NCBI GenBank assembly: GCA_026647385.1
Contig: JAPKGY010000084.1
Span: 1 to 8,757 of the forward strand
Origin: Phycisphaerae bacterium
GTDB taxonomy: Bacteria > Planctomycetota > Phycisphaerae > UBA1845 > PWPN01
DNA: 8,757 bases
Direction: 5' to 3'
Shown piece after piece: positions 6,278 to 8,757 of this stretch; position 1 is the first letter of the stretch, and every line of letters starts with the position of its first letter. The position numbers and the translations under genes were made by a program. The notes beneath the pieces are model-generated. The model was not told where the DNA came from. It did not search any database and worked only from the letters and a program-made list of their open reading frames with translations.

Positions 6278-6357
6278 GCATCATGGCCGACTTGCATCGG
6301 CCTGGGTGGCGGGCCGCGTGGAACGCGAACCTGCCGGGGGAGCGTGCCGCGGTCGCC

Positions 6358-8757
6358 TTACTTCTTGCGGGCCGGGGCCTTCTTCTTGGCCGGCCCGGCC
6401 TTGCGAGCTTTCGCTTCCTCCGCGACCGCCTTGGCCGCCGCCAGGCGGGCGATCGGCACGCGGTAGGGCGAGCAGCTCACGTAATTCATCCCGACCCGGT
6501 GGCAGAACTTCACCGACTCCGCGTCGCCGCCGTGCTCGCCGCAGATGCCCACCTTCAGCCCGGGCCTTGTGGCTCGCCCGCGCCCGATACCGATTTGCAC
6601 CAGTTCGCCGACGCCGTTCTGATCGAGCGTCTGGAACGGGTCGGCCGGCAGGATTTCGCTCTTGACGTAGTCGGGCACGAACCCGCCGACGTCGTCGCGG
6701 CTGAAGCCGAACGTCATCTGGGTCAGGTCGTTGGTTCCGAACGAGAAGAACTCCGCCACCTGGGCCATCTCGCCCGCCTTGAGCGCGGCCCGGGGGATCT
6801 CGATCATCGTGCCGAACAGGTGCGGGACCTTCTTCATGCCGAACTTGCCCGCCACTTCGCAGTGGACGCGATCGACGATCTTCTTCTGGTGCGCCAGTTC
6901 CTTCACGTCGCAGCTCACCGGGATCATGATCTCCGGCATGGCTTTCTTGCCCGCCTTGATCAGTTCGGCGGCCGCCTCGAGGATCGCGCGGATCTGCATC
7001 TCGCTGACCTCGGGGTAGGTGACGCCGAGTCGCACGCCGCGGTGGCCCATCATCGGGTTGACTTCGTGCAGAGTCTCGGCCCGCTTGTCCAGTTCCTCGA
7101 GCGAAATGTTCAGGCTCGATGCGAGTTTTCGCCGCTCATCCTCGCTCTGCGGGACGAACTCGTGCAACGGCGGGTCCAGCAGACGAATCGTCACCGGCAG
7201 CCCGTCCATCGCTTCGAGCGTCGCCTTGATATCCGCTTTGACGTGCGGGAAGAGATCGTCGAGGGCGGCCTTGCGCTCCTCCAGGTTGCCCGCGTGGATC
7301 ATCTTGCGGAGCTTGAACAGGGGTTCCTCGGCGCCCTTGCCGTAAAACATATGCTCGGTGCGGAACAGGCCGATGCCGGCCGCCCCGAACTCGCGGGCCT
7401 TGCGGGCGTCTTCCGGGGTATCCGCGTTCGCCCGCACGCCGAGCGTGCGGAACTTGTCACAGATGGCCATCAGTTGCTTGAAGTACGGGTTGTCCTCGGC
7501 GCCCGCGACCATCGACAGCTTGCCCTTGTAGACCGCGCCGCGCGTGCCGTTCAGGCTCACCCAGTCGCCCTCGCGAAGCGTCTCGCCGTCGGCGTGGATC
7601 GTCCTGCTCGCCAGGTCGACGTGCATCTCGCCGGCTCCGACGACGCAGCATTTGCCCCAGCCGCGGGCGACGAGCGCAGCGTGACTGGTCATGCCGCCGC
7701 GGGCCGTCAGAATGCCCACGGCCGCCCGCATGCCCTCGACGTCCTCCGGGTTCGTCTCCTCGCGAACGAGGATCGCGCTCTTGCCCTGGGCCGCCCACGC
7801 GACCGCGTCGTTGGCGGTGAACACCACCTGGCCGGTCGCGCCGCCCGGGCCTGCCGGCAGGCCGGTGCACAGCTTCCTCGCGTGCTTCTCCGCCTGCGGG
7901 TCCAGCACCGGGTGCAGCAACTCGTCGAGCTGGGCCGCGCTCACCCGCTGGATCGCCTCTTCCGGCTTGATCAGCTTGCTCTTGACCATGTCCACCGCGA
8001 TGCGCACCGCCGCCGGGCCCGTCCGCTTGCCCGTCCGCGTCTGCAGCATCCAGACCTTCTTTTCCTCGATGGTGAACTCGATGTCCTGCATGTCGCGGAA
8101 GTGTTTGTCGAGCTTATCGCGGATGGCGTGCAGCTCCTTGTACGCCTTGGGCATCGCGTGTTCGAGGCTGGGTTCGGTGTTGCCTTCCGGACGGGTCGAC
8201 TCGTTCAGCGGAGCCGGGGTCCGGATGCCCGCGACCACGTCCTCGCCCTGGGCGTTCACCAGCCACTCGCCGTAGAACTTGTTCTCGCCGGTGGCGGGGT
8301 TGCGCGTGAAGGCCACGCCGGTCGCGCTGTTCTCGCCCATGTTGCCGAAGACCATCGCCTGGACGTTGACGGCCGTGCCCCAATCGTCCGGGATGCCCTC
8401 GATCCGGCGATACGAAACCGCCCGCTTGCCGTTCCACGACTGGAAGACCGCCTTGATCCCGCCCCAGAGCTGCTCCATCGGGTCGTCCGGGAAGGGCTTG
8501 CCGATCGCCCGCTGGATGATCTCCTTGTACTTCGAGCAGACTTCCTGCAGGTCCTCCGCGGTGAGCTCCGTGTCCAGCTTGCAGCCTTTGTCGTGCTTGA
8601 GCTGCTCGAGTGCCCGCTCGAGCTGACGGCGGACGCCCATGTCCTCAGCCGGCTCGATCCCCGCGGCTTTCTCCATGACCACGTCGGAGTACATCTGCAT
8701 GAGCCGGCGGTAGGAATCCCAGACGAACCGCGGGTTGTTGGTCTTGGCGATCAGACC
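6358..8757 (-). CDS. ppdK: pyruvate, phosphate dikinase, N-terminus beyond the window
   Basis: PPDK interconverts ATP, phosphate and pyruvate with AMP, pyrophosphate and phosphoenolpyruvate in the cytoplasm. The frame is open to the right edge, so 799 residues are visible. Compared with the Clostridium symbiosum enzyme, about 95 N-terminal residues are missing. The order is: the rest of the ATP-grasp domain (WDSYRRLMQMY at the edge; MLQTRTGKRT near visible residue 237); the swivelling phospho-histidine domain with GGMTSHAALVARG (catalytic His at visible residue 359, codon 7681-7683); and the PEP-binding barrel with GIGLFRTEHMFY, MGHRGVRLG, SFGTNDLTQ and GICGEHGGD (catalytic Cys at 739, codon 6541-6543), ending in YVSCSPYRVPIARLAAA. 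After the usual end there is an extra Ala/Lys/Arg tail of about 20 residues (KARKAGPAKKKAPARKK). The gene lies on the same strand as rpsA but is separated from it by 608 bp. Confidence 0.97.
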   Translation of the reverse strand, partial: GLIAKTNNPRFVWDSYRRLMQMYSDVVMEKAAGIEPAEDMGVRRQLERALEQLKHDKGCKLDTELTAEDLQEVCSKYKEIIQRAIGKPFPDDPMEQLWGGIKAVFQSWNGKRAVSYRRIEGIPDDWGTAVNVQAMVFGNMGENSATGVAFTRNPATGENKFYGEWLVNAQGEDVVAGIRTPAPLNESTRPEGNTEPSLEHAMPKAYKELHAIRDKLDKHFRDMQDIEFTIEEKKVWMLQTRTGKRTGPAAVRIAVDMVKSKLIKPEEAIQRVSAAQLDELLHPVLDPQAEKHARKLCTGLPAGPGGATGQVVFTANDAVAWAAQGKSAILVREETNPEDVEGMRAAVGILTARGGMTSHAALVARGWGKCCVVGAGEMHVDLASRTIHADGETLREGDWVSLNGTRGAVYKGKLSMVAGAEDNPYFKQLMAICDKFRTLGVRANADTPEDARKAREFGAAGIGLFRTEHMFYGKGAEEPLFKLRKMIHAGNLEERKAALDDLFPHVKADIKATLEAMDGLPVTIRLLDPPLHEFVPQSEDERRKLASSLNISLEELDKRAETLHEVNPMMGHRGVRLGVTYPEVSEMQIRAILEAAAELIKAGKKAMPEIMIPVSCDVKELAHQKKIVDRVHCEVAGKFGMKKVPHLFGTMIEIPRAALKAGEMAQVAEFFSFGTNDLTQMTFGFSRDDVGGFVPDYVKSEILPADPFQTLDQNGVGELVQIGIGRGRATRPGLKVGICGEHGGDAESVKFCHRVGMNYVSCSPYRVPIARLAAAKAVAEEAKARKAGPAKKKAPARKK

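Larger units (their letters stand above)
5750..6357. other. 608-bp gene-free region between ppdK and rpsA, rich in inverted repeats
   Basis: No reading frame here has a convincing protein, a Shine-Dalgarno or a family resemblance. Frames of 70-110 codons exist on both strands, but they change composition and are Arg/Gly/Pro-rich. The right part has a long inverted repeat (6214-6277) and a 5-bp stem with a 4-base loop (6176-6189). Around 5924-5973 there is a 7-bp inverted repeat (TAACTTG and CAAGTTA) enclosing part of a GGC/GCC-rich stem region. The left end carries the rpsA promoter candidates. I looked for hallmarks of RNase P RNA, tmRNA and the cobalamin, TPP and glycine riboswitches and saw none. 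It may hold the ppdK 3' end, the rpsA control region and possibly a structured RNA. Confidence 0.5.

Noticed and set aside
6048..6284. Minus-strand 78-codon frame starting MMQRLIDAVVAREAV
   Set aside because: The first ~25 codons look protein-like only because they cover the long inverted repeat. The rest is Arg/Pro/Gly-rich, and there is no Shine-Dalgarno.
5750..6357. A known structured RNA (RNase P, tmRNA, common riboswitches) in the gap
   Set aside because: None of the conserved core strings I looked for was present on either strand, such as the RNase P GAGGAAAGTC core or the TPP CTGAGA element.
5913..6665. 250-codon plus-strand frame running into ppdK
   Set aside because: It overlaps the antisense of the well-supported PPDK C-terminus and is Arg/Pro-rich throughout.

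Overview
The window reads as chromosomal DNA from a GC-rich bacterium. The genes use G or C heavily at third codon positions. Planctomycetota or a related lineage is my best guess. It rests on two things: a TatC with a long insert in a periplasmic loop, and poorly conserved membrane proteins beside housekeeping genes. It is inference from family knowledge, not a database result.

Left part (1-2092, minus strand): tatC, the core subunit of the twin-arginine protein export system, is followed after 30 bases by a multi-pass membrane protein with a long basic, proline-rich N-terminus. Its reading frame stays open to the window edge. Over the last ~90 bases (positions 1-90), GC drops from about 79% to about 46%, the hydrophobic pattern ends, and an 11-bp inverted repeat appears. 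This suggests a junction with different DNA, or the start of another gene.

Middle part (2093-4127): the leader of tatC carries a perfect 18-bp tandem duplication. Two genes of unknown function then diverge from a shared ~260-bp control region. The minus-strand one encodes a soluble 254-residue protein with a good -35/-10 promoter. The plus-strand one encodes a two-helix membrane protein, with an OmlA/SmpA-like extracytoplasmic module and a PH-like cytoplasmic module. It converges on rpsA across a 27-bp gap holding a strong hairpin.

Right part (4127-8757, minus strand): rpsA encodes a five-S1-domain ribosomal protein S1. Upstream of it is a 608-bp stretch with no convincing gene but several inverted repeats, including a long near-perfect one. 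Beyond that is the 3' 2.4 kb of ppdK (pyruvate, phosphate dikinase). Its catalytic His and Cys motifs are intact, it has an Ala/Lys/Arg tail, and its 5' end lies beyond the window.

Functionally this is mostly core machinery (protein export, translation, pyruvate/PEP interconversion) with three unassigned proteins. I see no tRNA, rRNA, CRISPR array, recognisable transposase or defence system. The most original material is the tatC-linked membrane protein, the two-module membrane protein and the structured gap between ppdK and rpsA.
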